This document shows positions 15,862-24,504 of a stretch of 64,000 nucleotides of DNA, piece after piece. Position 1 is the first letter of the stretch. Each line of letters begins with the position of its first letter. This DNA is from Deltaproteobacteria bacterium (GTDB taxonomy: Bacteria; Myxococcota_A; UBA796; CAJQPC01): positions 33,410 to 97,409 of the forward strand of contig JADKFE010000026.1 in assembly GCA_016717595.1 (NCBI GenBank), given 5' to 3'. The notes beneath the pieces were generated by a model. That model saw only the letters and a program-made list of their open reading frames with translations, searched no databases and was not told the DNA's origin. A program made the position numbers and the translations under genes.

Positions 15862-17319
15862 TTGGCGCAGGGTCACGGTCTTGGAGCACGACCCAAGCCA
15901 TCCATGTTGCGCTGGGGGGTGAGCACGGCGACGGCGGTGACGGCCCACGGCCTCCTGCTGATCTTGCCCAGCTTCGCGGACACGCCCCCCAAGGCCTCAC
16001 CCAGCCCGGCGCCCGCGGTCACGCTCACGCTGGTGGCCTTGGCGCCGCCGCAGGCCGAGGCGGCAAAAGAGTCGCGGGAGACCACGGCAACTCCTGTGGA
16101 TGACGCGGCGCCGGTTCTTGCGCCAGATCCCGTTGATGAGGCGATCGTTGACGCCGAGCTCCCCGCCGCCGAGCTCCCCGACGCCACCAAGCCGCGCCGC
16201 CTGGTCGTGCTGGGCGAGGGCCCGGTTCTCCCCGATCCAGTCCGCGCCGAGCACTTCGCCCAGCGCGCCCAGCACGCCGAGGCCGACACACGCGCCGAGG
16301 ATGAGCTGCCCACGGAGATTGTGGACGAGGCGAACACCCCTGGCGTCGTCGCGAGCACCGGCGCCCGGGCCCAGCGGGTGAACACCGCCCGCGAAGACCC
16401 TCAGGAGCGTCGCGGCGAAGACATCGCCGACGCCGGGGAGGGTGACGATCGCCTCAGCCCCAAGGCCGCCACGGGCGCCGCCACAGACGGCCAAGCCAAC
16501 CAAGAAGCGGTGCGCCCCCCTGAAGAGCGCGTGAAGGACGCCTCTTTGGCGACGAACGACGCCGCGGAAGACGCCGCTGAAGATCCCTCCGACGAGCAGA
16601 CCGACGCCCTCGCCCAGCTCATCGCCCCGGAGCCGCCGCGCCCGCCGACGCCCTCACGCCCCGCAGTGGCCGACCGGGACGCGCCGCCGCCTGCGCCCAG
16701 CGGTGAGCGCCCCGTCGGGGAGCGCCTTCAGGCCCCCGCGCCTCCACCAGCCCCGGAGACCGCCGCGCCACCGCCGCCGCCGCCTCCGGCGAGCCCCCAG
16801 TCCGCGCCGATCGCCGAGCGCCTGGGCCCGGCGAACCCCGGGCAGACCGATGGTGACGGCGACGGTGAGGGCGGACGCAGCGCGCGGCCCGACGAGCCCA
16901 TCATCACCCTGCCCGGCGAGCCCCACGTCGCCGGAGCGGGCGCACCGTCGAGCCCCGCCGCCCGCCTCGATCTCCAGACGGGCGAGGTGAGCCAGGTCTC
17001 CACCGTCGCCGATCCCCTCGCGATCTGGCTCGGCGAGGTCCACAAGGTCGCGCGGGTAGGCTTCTCCGAGGCGATGCCGGTGCAGCTCAAGCTCGACGGG
17101 GTCGAGGGCTCGGCGGAGGTCTACTTCTGCGTGAGCCGCCGGGGCAAGGTCTGGGAGGCCACCTTGACCGAGTCGAGCGGCGTCGATGGCCTAGACAACG
17201 CCGCGCTCTCCGCCCTGCCCGACCGAGTGCCGCGCCCGCCTGAGGAGGCTGAGCTGCGGGGTTTAGGCGCCTGTTACACCCACGCGATCAACTTTGTGCA
17301 GGTGAACGACCGCCGATAG
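15862..17319 (+). CDS. TonB-like energy transducer, Pro/Ala-rich linker
   Basis: The product has 485 residues. A single N-terminal transmembrane helix (~20-40, around VTAHGLLLILPS) is followed by a long low-complexity Pro/Ala/Glu/Asp periplasmic linker (~60-385). A C-terminal TonB-like domain closes it (SAEVYFCVSRRGKV, then VDGLDNAALSALP). It would span the periplasm and couple inner-membrane energy to outer-membrane receptors. No exbB or exbD is visible in the window. The start is TTG, preceded by AGGAGG six bases away. A second TonB-like gene follows 66 bases downstream on the same strand. Confidence 0.78.
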   Translation: MAQGHGLGARPKPSMLRWGVSTATAVTAHGLLLILPSFADTPPKASPSPAPAVTLTLVALAPPQAEAAKESRETTATPVDDAAPVLAPDPVDEAIVDAELPAAELPDATKPRRLVVLGEGPVLPDPVRAEHFAQRAQHAEADTRAEDELPTEIVDEANTPGVVASTGARAQRVNTAREDPQERRGEDIADAGEGDDRLSPKAATGAATDGQANQEAVRPPEERVKDASLATNDAAEDAAEDPSDEQTDALAQLIAPEPPRPPTPSRPAVADRDAPPPAPSGERPVGERLQAPAPPPAPETAAPPPPPPPASPQSAPIAERLGPANPGQTDGDGDGEGGRSARPDEPIITLPGEPHVAGAGAPSSPAARLDLQTGEVSQVSTVADPLAIWLGEVHKVARVGFSEAMPVQLKLDGVEGSAEVYFCVSRRGKVWEATLTESSGVDGLDNAALSALPDRVPRPPEEAELRGLGACYTHAINFVQVNDRR

Positions 17320-17385
17320 CGCCCGCTCACCGCGTCCTCGCTTGCCGCGAGGGGGGGCCGGTGTCAAAGTGAGGGTTGGAGAGGC

Positions 17386-18435
17386 ATGGCCCCAACGCTC
17401 CGCGCACCCGCGTCACCCCGTCGTTCGCCGTTTGGTGCGCGCCTCGCCCGTTGGTTCACCTTCGTGGCGCTGGCGCTGATCCTGCATCTCTTGATCATGC
17501 TCGCGGTGACGATCGTGAGCCCGCTGCTCACCCCCAAGCCCAAGGGCACGCCACCCAACCTCCAGGTGGTCATCCTCGCGCCGCCTGAAGAGCCCGAGGA
17601 GGAGGAGCCCGAGACCCCGGAGGTGGACTGGGACGGCCAAGTGGTCGAGATCGCTGAGCCCGAGGTGCAAGAGCGGCCTGAAGACGCCGACTTCCTCGCC
17701 GAGTACAACCAGCGCGTCGAAGAAGAGACCCGGGTGAAGGAGTTCCGGCTCAACCCCGAGGTGATCGCGAAGACGTTTAGCCCTGAAGACAAGCTCCAGC
17801 TTGAGGACGTCGAGGACGTCGGCGCCACAGACCACTCCACCGGCGCCCAGGTGGGCAACGACCGCTTCGATCCCGACCGCGACGGCAGCCTCGCCGCGTT
17901 GCCCTCGCCGTACAAGGTCACCAACAAAGATGGCCTCCAGGCCCCCACCGTCGGCTCGTTCTCGACGGAGTCCATCGCGGGCTCGCCGTCGAACGATCGC
18001 CTCGACGTGCCTGTGGGCGAGGCGGTGAACCTGAACACCAAAGAGTTCTTGTACGCGGCCTACATCAACCAGATCAAACGGATGGTGAGCTTCTACTGGA
18101 ACCAGAACCTCGACAACCTCGGCGGCCAGCTCATGCTCACCCGGCCGCGGTACACCACCGTCGTGAGCATCGTCATCGGCCCCGACGGGCGGCTTCACGA
18201 CGCCCGGGTAGACGATGACAGCGGCTCAGCCCCCCTCGATCAGGCGGTGATCGCCGCGTTTCGTCTGGCCTCGCCCTTCCCGCCGCCGCCGGAGGGGCTC
18301 ATGGAGAAGGACGGCCTCGCCTACCTGGACAGGCTCGCGTTCACCGTTGAGGTCGGCGGCGGCAAGGCGCGGTACATGGGCGTCGATCCCCGGGCAGGCA
18401 CGCAGTTCCCGGGCATCCTCAAGACGCCGCGTTGA
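17386..18435 (+). CDS. TonB-like protein, second copy
   Basis: This 349-residue protein has a cytoplasmic N-terminus with many Arg, one transmembrane helix (~25-48, LALILHLLIMLAV) and an acidic Pro/Glu-rich linker (~60-100). Its C-terminal TonB domain contains FLYAAYINQIKRMVSFYW, VSIVIGPDGRL and PLDQAVIAAF. The domain is better conserved than in the preceding gene, but the two are not close copies. Together with tatB and tatC downstream it forms a cell-envelope operon. Role: energy transduction across the periplasm, or a related gliding/secretion motor part as for TonB-like proteins in other myxobacteria (inference). Confidence 0.78.
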   Translation: MAPTLRAPASPRRSPFGARLARWFTFVALALILHLLIMLAVTIVSPLLTPKPKGTPPNLQVVILAPPEEPEEEEPETPEVDWDGQVVEIAEPEVQERPEDADFLAEYNQRVEEETRVKEFRLNPEVIAKTFSPEDKLQLEDVEDVGATDHSTGAQVGNDRFDPDRDGSLAALPSPYKVTNKDGLQAPTVGSFSTESIAGSPSNDRLDVPVGEAVNLNTKEFLYAAYINQIKRMVSFYWNQNLDNLGGQLMLTRPRYTTVVSIVIGPDGRLHDARVDDDSGSAPLDQAVIAAFRLASPFPPPPEGLMEKDGLAYLDRLAFTVEVGGGKARYMGVDPRAGTQFPGILKTPR

Positions 18436-18515
18436 CTCGCGGCGCGCATTCCGCGCGGCGAATACCCCAAGCGCCCGCGGCGGGTTAGACGACAACGGCT
18501 CACGTCGGAGCGCGC

Positions 18516-18956
18516 GTGCTCAACATCGGCCTCTCAGAGATGCTCGTGATCGCCATCTTGGCGATCGTGTTCATCGGCCCAGATGACCTCCCCGAGATGA
18601 TGCGATTCCTCGGGCGGCAGTACGCGAAGCTTCGGCGGGCGTCGGATGAGCTGCGCAACGCCTTCCAGATCGAGGTCGACCGCAGCGACGCCGAGAAACG
18701 CGCTGAAGAGATCCGCAAACGCCGCGAAGAGCTGCTCGCCAAACGAAAGACCTTGGCCGAGCAGACCCTCACCGCGCCGCGTCCGACCCAGGCCGACCAA
18801 GCCCCGGACCTGATGCTGCCGACGCCTCCCCCCGCCGCGCCTGAGGCCGTCGCCGCGCCGGTCGCGCCCGCGCCCGACATCTTCCCCAGAGGCCCCGGTC
18901 TCGATCAAGACGAGGACGCGCCCGCGCCCCGGCGTCCAACCTTGGAGGCGCCATGA
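18516..18956 (+). CDS. tatB: Sec-independent translocase subunit TatB (TatA/B family)
   Basis: This 146-residue protein has the TatA/TatB plan: a short N-terminal helix (ISEML-like, NIGLSEMLVIAILAIVFIG), the GPDDLPE hinge, then a basic amphipathic helix (~25-80). A variable Pro/Ala-rich tail ends it. The Glu8 and hinge fit TatB rather than TatA. It works with TatC to receive twin-arginine substrates at the inner membrane. It starts with GTG and overlaps tatC by four bases (ATGA). No separate tatA is seen in the window. Confidence 0.88.
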   Translation: MLNIGLSEMLVIAILAIVFIGPDDLPEMMRFLGRQYAKLRRASDELRNAFQIEVDRSDAEKRAEEIRKRREELLAKRKTLAEQTLTAPRPTQADQAPDLMLPTPPPAAPEAVAAPVAPAPDIFPRGPGLDQDEDAPAPRRPTLEAP

Positions 18957-19708
18957 CGGACACGGCCGACCCCGTCGAGACCTACCGCATGTCGATCCTC
19001 GACCACCTGCGTGAGCTGCGCACCCGGCTGGTCATCGCGATGTGGGCCTGCCTCGTGTGTGTGGTCGTGGCGTTCTTCTTCTCTGAGCAGCTCTACGACT
19101 GGATCTCGGCGCCGATGGTCGCCGCGCTCGTGGAGCGTGGTGAAGGCACGATGGCGATCACCGACCCCCTCGAGGGCGTGTTCACCTACCTGCAGGTCTC
19201 GGTGATCGCCGGGCTGTTCGCGGCCTCGCCCGTGGTGTTCTCGCAGATCTGGCTGTTTGTGGCGCCGGGCCTCTACGCCTCCGAGCGTAAGGTCGTGCTG
19301 CCGCTGGTGATCTCATCTACGGTCTTGCTGCTCTCTGGCGGGGCGTTCTGCTACTACGTCATGTTTGGCTACGGCTTTAAGTTTCTGCTCGACGTGGTGG
19401 GCACCGACACCGCCGCCGTGCTCTCGATGAGCGCCTACCTCTCGATGGCCATCAAGTTCTTGTTGGCGTTTGGGCTGAGCTTTCAGCTCCCCGTCGTGGT
19501 GTGGTTCTTCGCGCGGATGGGCCTCATCGATGGCCGCGACATGATCAACTACGCCCGGCACGCCGTCGTGGCGATCTTCGTGATCTCCGCGGTGCTCACG
19601 CCGACCACCGACCCGGTGACCCAGCTCATCATGGCGGTGCCGCTGATGGTGCTCTACCTCATCGGCGCTGGCGTCGCGGCGCTCACGAGCACCAAAAAGC
19701 GCGGCTGA
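18953..19708 (+). CDS. tatC: Sec-independent translocase subunit TatC
   Basis: This 251-residue polytopic inner-membrane protein has six predicted helices. The family start is clear: MSILDHLRELRTRL, then DPLEGVFTYLQVS in the first periplasmic loop, SPVVFSQIWLFVAPGLY, and SAVLTPTTDPVTQL near the end. It recognises the twin-arginine motif of folded substrates. It is translationally coupled to tatB by an ATGA overlap. The third gene downstream encodes a protein with a Tat-type signal. Confidence 0.95.
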   Translation: MTDTADPVETYRMSILDHLRELRTRLVIAMWACLVCVVVAFFFSEQLYDWISAPMVAALVERGEGTMAITDPLEGVFTYLQVSVIAGLFAASPVVFSQIWLFVAPGLYASERKVVLPLVISSTVLLLSGGAFCYYVMFGYGFKFLLDVVGTDTAAVLSMSAYLSMAIKFLLAFGLSFQLPVVVWFFARMGLIDGRDMINYARHAVVAIFVISAVLTPTTDPVTQLIMAVPLMVLYLIGAGVAALTSTKKRG

Positions 19709-19837
19709 TCCGCGTCACCAAGCTCCTGTGAACTTCGCGCGGCAAAGGGTCGCAGATCCAGCACCCCGCGGTGTCTCAGGGTAAGCAGAGAGCAGCCAGA
19801 CTCGGGCCTCGCCGTGCGCCTTCATCCAGGAGCCAAA

Positions 19838-21325
19838 GTGCGCGCCAACCTCCTTCTCCCCTCGCCACGCTCTCGTTGGGGGCTCGGCGGCGCCATCGGG
19901 CTCAGCCTCGTCGGCTGGTTCGCCGCCACCACCGGCAACACCCAGCCCACAGGCCCGGCCTCGTTCTGTGAGGTCTACCCCGACGCCCCGGCCTGCGCCT
20001 CGGGTGAGGTCGCCTGCACGGCCTGCCACACCACGCCGCCGAGCCTCAACCTCTACGGCGCGGACGTCGCCGCGGCGCTCCTGCCCGATCAGGAGCGGCC
20101 GCTCTCAAGCGAGCTCTACACCGCACATCTCGGCGAGGCCCTGCTCGCGGTGGAGTCGCTGGACTCCGACGAGGACGGCGTCACGAACCTCGATGAGATT
20201 CTCGGCGGCAGCTCACCCTCCGACGCCCAGTCCACCCCGGCGCCGTCTAGCTGTGTGGATGAAGAGGACGACGGCTGGTCGCTCTGCGGCTACGACCCGC
20301 AGTACGCCTACAAGAAGGTGATGCTCGACTTCTGCGGGCGCTCCCCCACGATCGGCGAGCGGCAGGCCTTCGCCGAGGCCAAAAACCCCACCTCGGCGCT
20401 GCACAACGCCCTGGACGAGTGTTTGGACAGCGAGCACTGGCGCGGCAAACACGGCCGGGTGTGGAACCTCGCCAACCGCAAGATCGGCCCGCTCCAGGCG
20501 ATCAAGTCGGGCAAAGACGTCGGGCCCATCCCCTTGGCCGACTATGACGACGACTACGCCTACTTCGTCTGGACCCAGACCGACGGCCGCGACGTGCGCC
20601 TCGTGTTGACCGGGCAGACCTTCGTGAGCGCCCGGGTAGACGGCGGCGTCACGGTGTACGAGGAGTGGGACCGCACCCCCGATGAGGACTTTGAGCTGCG
20701 TGGCTACGACCGGTACCAGGCCGTCGTGAAAGAGCGCCGCGCGGGCATGCTCACCCATCGCTGGTTCTTGATGAGCAACACGATGTTCACCTCAGTGCCC
20801 CGCACGACGGCGGCCCAGGCGTATCGGGCGTACCTCGGCTACGACATCGCGCTCTTGGAGGGCCTCAACGACGTGCCCGGTGAGCCCGCCGACTACGACA
20901 GCAAAGGGGTCGGTGAGGCCGCCTGCGCCGCTTGTCACGCCACCTTAGACCCCCTCACCTACCCGTTCTCGCGCTACGAAGGCATCGGCGGCGGGGTCGG
21001 CGACTCGTACAGCTACTCGGCGAACCGCCTGAACGGCTTCACCGACGTCGATGGCGAGCTCGTCGCCGAGACGCCCGAGGCCGGGGTGCTGTTCGGCGAG
21101 CCCGTCGAGGACCTCATCGAGTGGGCCGCCGTCGCCGCGAACAGCGAGGCGTTCCGCCGGGCCACGGTGCTGGACTACTGGAAGTTGTTGTTGGGCGAGG
21201 CCCCCCGGGCCACGGAGCAGGCCGAGTTCAGCCGCCTCGTGCGGGATCTCGGCGGCGACCACGGCTACAGCGTCGAGCTCATGCTCCACGACCTCATCGA
21301 CATGGAGGCCTACGGTGCGCCCTGA
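19838..21325 (+). CDS. Secreted c-type heme protein, DUF1592/DUF1588-like
   Basis: This 495-residue protein has a signal/anchor helix (~13-34). Two heme c attachment motifs are visible, CTACH (~55) and CAACH (~367). Between them an Asp-rich loop (DSDEDGVTNLDE) resembles a dockerin-type calcium site. The C-terminal third, around TFTDVDGELV-like text and the second heme motif, resembles the planctomycete/myxobacterial DUF1592/DUF1588 proteins often encoded with DUF1501/DUF1552 partners. It should sit in the periplasm or on the outer surface. The start is GTG at 19838 because AGGAG lies five bases before it. It overlaps the next gene. The substrate is unknown. Confidence 0.68.
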   Translation: MRANLLLPSPRSRWGLGGAIGLSLVGWFAATTGNTQPTGPASFCEVYPDAPACASGEVACTACHTTPPSLNLYGADVAAALLPDQERPLSSELYTAHLGEALLAVESLDSDEDGVTNLDEILGGSSPSDAQSTPAPSSCVDEEDDGWSLCGYDPQYAYKKVMLDFCGRSPTIGERQAFAEAKNPTSALHNALDECLDSEHWRGKHGRVWNLANRKIGPLQAIKSGKDVGPIPLADYDDDYAYFVWTQTDGRDVRLVLTGQTFVSARVDGGVTVYEEWDRTPDEDFELRGYDRYQAVVKERRAGMLTHRWFLMSNTMFTSVPRTTAAQAYRAYLGYDIALLEGLNDVPGEPADYDSKGVGEAACAACHATLDPLTYPFSRYEGIGGGVGDSYSYSANRLNGFTDVDGELVAETPEAGVLFGEPVEDLIEWAAVAANSEAFRRATVLDYWKLLLGEAPRATEQAEFSRLVRDLGGDHGYSVELMLHDLIDMEAYGAP

Positions 21326-21929
21326 TCTCCTTCTGCGCGGCCTGACCCGCGCGCTGCTCACCGTCGCGCCCTTGGCGGCGCTCGTCTTCTCCTCGGGCTG
21401 CGGCGGAGATGAGTACGCCACCGTGAGCGCAAAAGCCCGCGTGAACGCCAAGTCTGGCTCTGTCTGGGGCCGCGATCTGGCCAACGGCCTCGGCCTACAA
21501 GAGTGGGAGCTCTGCTCTGAGCTCGGCGCGTATGACTGCATCAGCGAGGCCCACCGCATCACCTTGGGCGGCGTCGAGCCCACGGTGCTGGGCATCGACG
21601 AGCCCCTGCCCAACGCCTCGGTGAGCGCGCCCATCGCCGTGGACCGCGTGGCGACCTCGGCCTGCGGCCTGCGGTTTGACCGCGACAAAGCCGGCGGCGC
21701 CGCGGTGATCTTCGGGCCCGTGCTCAAAAAAGACAACGACCGCGCCCGCGAAGACGTCGCGGACACCTTGGTCCGCCGCCTGCTCGCCCGAGAGTCTACG
21801 AAGGCTGAGCTGGAGTCCCTCGTGGCGCTCTACGACACCTTGGCCCCGATCTCCACAGACCTCACCCGCGACGGCGCCGTCGGCATGTGTGTGATCGTCG
21901 CCACCTCCACCGAAGCCTTGTTCTACTGA
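21315..21929 (+). CDS. Hypothetical lipoprotein of the heme/DUF1501 module
   Basis: This 204-residue lipoprotein has a signal peptide ending in FSSGC around residue 29. The mature part is mixed alpha/beta with three or four scattered Cys and no recognised family. It starts with GTG inside the end of the heme-protein gene (11-base overlap), with GGAGG six bases before it, so the two should be translated together. The downstream DUF1501 gene begins nine bases after its stop. It is probably a partner or chaperone in the same secreted complex (inference from coupling only). Confidence 0.68.
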   Translation: MRPDLLLRGLTRALLTVAPLAALVFSSGCGGDEYATVSAKARVNAKSGSVWGRDLANGLGLQEWELCSELGAYDCISEAHRITLGGVEPTVLGIDEPLPNASVSAPIAVDRVATSACGLRFDRDKAGGAAVIFGPVLKKDNDRAREDVADTLVRRLLARESTKAELESLVALYDTLAPISTDLTRDGAVGMCVIVATSTEALFY

Positions 21930-21938
21930 GAGGCCGCC

Positions 21939-23438
21939 ATGACGCAGTCCCGTCGAGACATGCTCCGTCAGCTCGCCGCCCTCGCGGGCGTCGGCGCCGG
22001 CGCCTCGCTGTTCAACCTAGAGGCCATCGGCCAAGAGGCGAAGGATCCGCGCTTCCTCATCGTGCTCTGCGCCAGCGGCGGCGGCTCGATCATCGACGGC
22101 CCCTTGGCCCTGCGTGAGAGCGAGTCCGCCAACCCCAGCACCGTGAACTGTTTCCCCGACTCCTTGGTCACGGGCTGGTCGGGCTCACCCTTCCGCGCCG
22201 TGGACCTCTCCTCTGACGCCATCGGGCCGATCCCCGCGCCGTTCTCGGTGAAGCCGTCGGACTTCTTCGGGCGGCGCCGCGAAGACCTGATGGTCGCCAC
22301 GCTCACCGGCACGAGCGTGAACCACCAGGTCGCCCAGCGGCGGTCGATCACCGGCAACGAGGCCTGGCGCGGGCGCACCCTGCAAGAGCTCGTGGCCTGG
22401 CAGTACGGCGCGGACGCCCCGATCCCCAACGTGCACCTCGTCGCCGGCATGGGCTTCAACGACTCGGGCACGGACGCGTCGGTCCCCACCTATGCGCGTC
22501 GGCAGATCGTCGCTGATCCGCTGGTGTGGCCGCTCTCTCTCGACGGCGGGCGCGGCGTTCAGGGGGGCCTCTCGCCGGAGGTGCTCGCCGCCGTGCGTGG
22601 GCACCGCGACAACCAGTTTGAGCCCAAGACCCGCTTCGACCAGATCTTCAAGAGCTCTCCGCGCCTCGCGGAGTGGAAGAACCTCCGCGGCGCGCCCCAG
22701 GCCAAGATTGAGGATCTTGACCTCATCACCCGGCTGATGCTCGCCCCCGACGGCGGCAACTTCCCCCTCGGCGAGTACGGCCTGGGCAGCTCACCCTCCG
22801 GCGACGCCGTGCGCGCGGTGTTCCCCGACTACGCCACCGACCCGCTCCACGCCCAGGCGGCCTTGGCGTTCTTGCTGCTCAAGTACCGGGTCTCGGTCTC
22901 GGTCACCTTGGGGCCCAACTTCTCCTTCGTGTTTAAGGAGGGCGGCGAGGCCACCAACGGCCTGCCCGAGAACAGCGTGCTCAACCCGCCCCTGGCCTTT
23001 GACTTCAGCCACCAGGGCCACCGCGCCGGGCAGGCCGTGGTGTGGAGCCGCCTCTACCAGATCATCGACGGCCTGATGACCTTGCTCAAGGCTGAAGACT
23101 TCGGCGACGGCACGAGCTTCTGGGATCGCACGATGATCTACGTCGCCACGGAGTTTGGTCGGGAGAAGACCCGGCCCTCGGGCGCCCAGGAGTGGGGCAC
23201 GGGCCATGATCTCAACAACGGCGTCATGGTGTTCAGCCCGCTCGTGCCCGGCGACACCTTGCTCGGCGGCGTAGACCCCGACACCGGCCTCACCTACGGG
23301 TTTGACCCGGTCACCGGAGACCCCGACCCCGGCCGGGAGACGGCCGAGGCCGAGATCTTCGCCGGTCTGCTCGGCGCCTTAGACATCGACACCTCGGGCA
23401 GCGGCCTGCCCTCTGTGCCCGCCATGCGCCGGGCGTAA
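21939..23438 (+). CDS. DUF1501-family protein with twin-arginine signal
   Basis: This 499-residue protein starts with SRRDMLRQLAALAGVG, a twin-arginine signal (S-R-R-x-x-L plus a short hydrophobic stretch), so export in folded form is expected. The body is of the DUF1501 type, a sulfatase/phosphatase-like alkaline phosphatase superfamily group: FLIVLCASGGGS at the start of the fold, then DFSHQGHRAGQAVVW and MIYVATEFGREKTRP. Family members usually lie beside heme-containing DUF1592/DUF1549 genes, as here. The reaction is unknown. The gene lies close downstream of tatBC, the machine it would need. Confidence 0.8.
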   Translation: MTQSRRDMLRQLAALAGVGAGASLFNLEAIGQEAKDPRFLIVLCASGGGSIIDGPLALRESESANPSTVNCFPDSLVTGWSGSPFRAVDLSSDAIGPIPAPFSVKPSDFFGRRREDLMVATLTGTSVNHQVAQRRSITGNEAWRGRTLQELVAWQYGADAPIPNVHLVAGMGFNDSGTDASVPTYARRQIVADPLVWPLSLDGGRGVQGGLSPEVLAAVRGHRDNQFEPKTRFDQIFKSSPRLAEWKNLRGAPQAKIEDLDLITRLMLAPDGGNFPLGEYGLGSSPSGDAVRAVFPDYATDPLHAQAALAFLLLKYRVSVSVTLGPNFSFVFKEGGEATNGLPENSVLNPPLAFDFSHQGHRAGQAVVWSRLYQIIDGLMTLLKAEDFGDGTSFWDRTMIYVATEFGREKTRPSGAQEWGTGHDLNNGVMVFSPLVPGDTLLGGVDPDTGLTYGFDPVTGDPDPGRETAEAEIFAGLLGALDIDTSGSGLPSVPAMRRA

Positions 23439-23448
23439 CGGGAGACCT

Positions 23449-24009
23449 ATGCGCCACACCCCCTCGTTTGGCCTGCTCATGGCCTCTCTGCTCGCCGTCG
23501 GCTGCGGCCGTGACGCCGACCTCGACGGCTTCACCGCCCGACACGACTGCGACGACGAAGATCCGTTCATCTACCCCGGCGCCCCAGACACGCCCGGCGA
23601 CGGCGTGGACGGCGACTGCCTCGATGGCGATCCGCCCCTCACCTACCTCGACGACTGGGAGATCGAGACGCTCAAGGCGGGATACGCCGGGCTGTTCTTG
23701 TTCACGGAAGGCTCGGAGAGCGGCGAGCTCAGCATCTCGGCGGACTACAGCGTGGAGTTGGAGGTGGGGGGCACCCTGGATCCCGACGTGTTTGGGCAGG
23801 CGATCCCCATCATGATCACGATGGAGGGCTCGATCTCCCCCGTCCCCGAGCCCGGCGCGCTGACGCTCTACGCCGAGGGTGAGAACTTCGACGAGCAGAT
23901 GCACGCCGACTGGGACTGCGTCGCCGAGGACGACACGCTGGTTTGTGTCGGCGAGCTCAAGGCCCTGGAGATCAGCCTTGAGCTTGACGCGGTGTTTGTG
24001 CGCGGCTGA
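23449..24009 (+). CDS. MopE-like putative metal-binding lipoprotein
   Basis: This 186-residue lipoprotein has the lipobox AVGC near residue 19. Residues ~23-60 match the putative metal-binding MopE motif common in myxobacteria: DxDGF, DCDDEDPFIYPGAPD, then GDGVDGDC. Here one copy is present with its two Cys. The rest is a beta-rich domain ending with more Cys. It follows the DUF1501 gene by ten bases and is probably the last gene of that operon. Copper or calcium binding is the usual suggestion for this motif. Confidence 0.72.
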   Translation: MRHTPSFGLLMASLLAVGCGRDADLDGFTARHDCDDEDPFIYPGAPDTPGDGVDGDCLDGDPPLTYLDDWEIETLKAGYAGLFLFTEGSESGELSISADYSVELEVGGTLDPDVFGQAIPIMITMEGSISPVPEPGALTLYAEGENFDEQMHADWDCVAEDDTLVCVGELKALEISLELDAVFVRG

Positions 24010-24012
24010 GCC

Positions 24013-24504
24013 TCAGCCGAGCTGCAAGAGCTTCACGCCGGACTCTAACGCCGCGCCGACCTGGGCGAAGACCTGCTCCACGACGCCATCCCGGGGGGCT
24101 TTGAGCTCGTTCTCCATCTTCATGGCCTCGACCACCACGAGGGGCTGGCCCTTGGTGACGGAGTCTCCGGCCTTCACGAGCACCGCCACGACACGACCGG
24201 GCATGGTCGTCATCAAGACGCCCTCTTCGGCGGCGGACGAGAGGCGAAGCGCCGCCCGGCGTGGGTCGATGACCTTGGCGAAGTAGCCTTGGCCACGCAC
24301 GCCGACGTGCCAGCCGTCCTTCGCCCGGGCCAAGGGCACGTCGAAGCTGCGCTGGTCGTCAAAGACCATCGACAGGTGGTCACGCACCCAGCGGGCGTCG
24401 ACCTGACGTTGGGGGCCGTCGCCGACCTGCACGGTGTAGCCGGTCTCAGCGCGCTCGACGCGCACCTTGAGGGTCTGCTCGCCGATGGTGACGTCGTAGA
24501 TCAT
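24013..24504 (-). CDS. Biotin carboxyl carrier protein of an acyl-CoA/pyruvate-type carboxylase
   Basis: This 163-residue protein has a C-terminal biotinyl domain with the lysine in EAMKMEN (~residue 130). The N-terminal half is a beta-rich linker domain (YDVTIGEQTLKV) as in the carrier parts of propionyl/acetyl-CoA carboxylases. Its ATG overlaps the stop of the biotin carboxylase gene by four bases (ATGA). The two make the carboxylating half of the enzyme, and a carboxyltransferase subunit is not in the window. The substrate (acetyl-, propionyl-CoA or pyruvate) cannot be decided. Confidence 0.88.
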   Translation of the reverse strand: MIYDVTIGEQTLKVRVERAETGYTVQVGDGPQRQVDARWVRDHLSMVFDDQRSFDVPLARAKDGWHVGVRGQGYFAKVIDPRRAALRLSSAAEEGVLMTTMPGRVVAVLVKAGDSVTKGQPLVVVEAMKMENELKAPRDGVVEQVFAQVGAALESGVKLLQLG

